Assembly (NCBI RefSeq): GCF_020144665.1
Contig: NZ_JAAHBQ010000053.1
Location: forward strand, 1-45,644
From: Oscillatoria salina IIICB1
Lineage (GTDB): Bacteria; Cyanobacteriota; Cyanobacteriia; Cyanobacteriales; SIO1D9
DNA length: 45,644 nucleotides
Direction of reading: 5' to 3'
A program made the translations under genes and the position numbers. Shown one piece after another: positions 45,641 through 45,644 of the stretch; position 1 is the stretch's first letter, and each line of letters starts with the position of its first letter. The notes under the pieces are model-generated. The model was given only the letters and a program-made list of their open reading frames with translations, did not search any database and had not been told where the DNA came from.

Positions 45641-45644
45641 TATA

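Overview
The window is chromosomal DNA of a cyanobacterium. The evidence is the dense scatter of the octamer GCGATCGC (HIP1), genes found only or mainly in oxygenic phototrophs (ndhS, thf1/psb29, a CpcT/CpeT-type bilin lyase, DUF1818, DUF4058), heptanucleotide tandem arrays between genes, and a cyanobacterial-type RNase P RNA. I cannot name the genus. dnaE is one uninterrupted gene, with no split DnaE intein.

Layout. 1-2.8 kb: a minus-strand cluster of an RnfD/NqrB-like membrane protein and two tandem DUF2330 exported proteins, the second cut by the window edge. 2.9-6.4 kb: two paralogous long coiled-coil proteins on the minus strand, divergent from an XRE repressor and an ImmA/IrrE-type zinc protease. 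The shared promoter region carries three copies of a 16-bp palindrome that overlap the predicted promoters; this looks like a protease-relieved repressor switch. 6.5-8.8 kb: a DUF4058 gene and two tandem DUF433/DUF5615 (PIN-like) toxin-antitoxin-type pairs. They arose by duplication and are partly near-identical in DNA sequence. 8.8-13.1 kb: an exported protein, a 32-codon gene, an MpaB-type oxygenase, then an AAA ATPase plus DUF4435 (TOPRIM) pair with the composition of the PARIS anti-phage system. Thus about 4-13 kb is an accessory stretch rich in regulatory, toxin-antitoxin and defence modules.

13.1-23.2 kb is mostly core: a B12-binding radical SAM enzyme, hisC, an ABC1/UbiB kinase, mannose-1-phosphate guanylyltransferase, an LCP ligase overlapping a pentapeptide protein, an SGNH hydrolase and rpoZ. 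23.2-24.0 kb: a DUF1818 gene set between mirror-image heptamer arrays, followed by tRNA-Pro(GGG). 24.4-38.8 kb: gatA, an alpha/beta hydrolase, dnaE, a HAS-barrel-like protein, ndhS, rodA, mrp, a SRPBCC protein, hemF, a STAS protein, a CpcT-type lyase and thf1. 38.9-45.6 kb: trxA, fabG, a foldback repeat, a CIRCE-controlled groEL without groES, a class II aldolase, corA, an unknown membrane-anchored protein and rnpB, which carries a 6-unit nonamer array.

Most genes stand alone or in pairs. The clearest functional units are the coiled-coil/XRE/ImmA switch, the two duplicated toxin-antitoxin-like pairs, the ATPase/DUF4435 pair, and the DUF2330/RnfD-like cluster. A family of non-coding foldback repeats links 23.2-24.0 kb, 40.2-40.3 kb and 44.3 kb. 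The first and last share an exact 28-bp core in opposite orientation.
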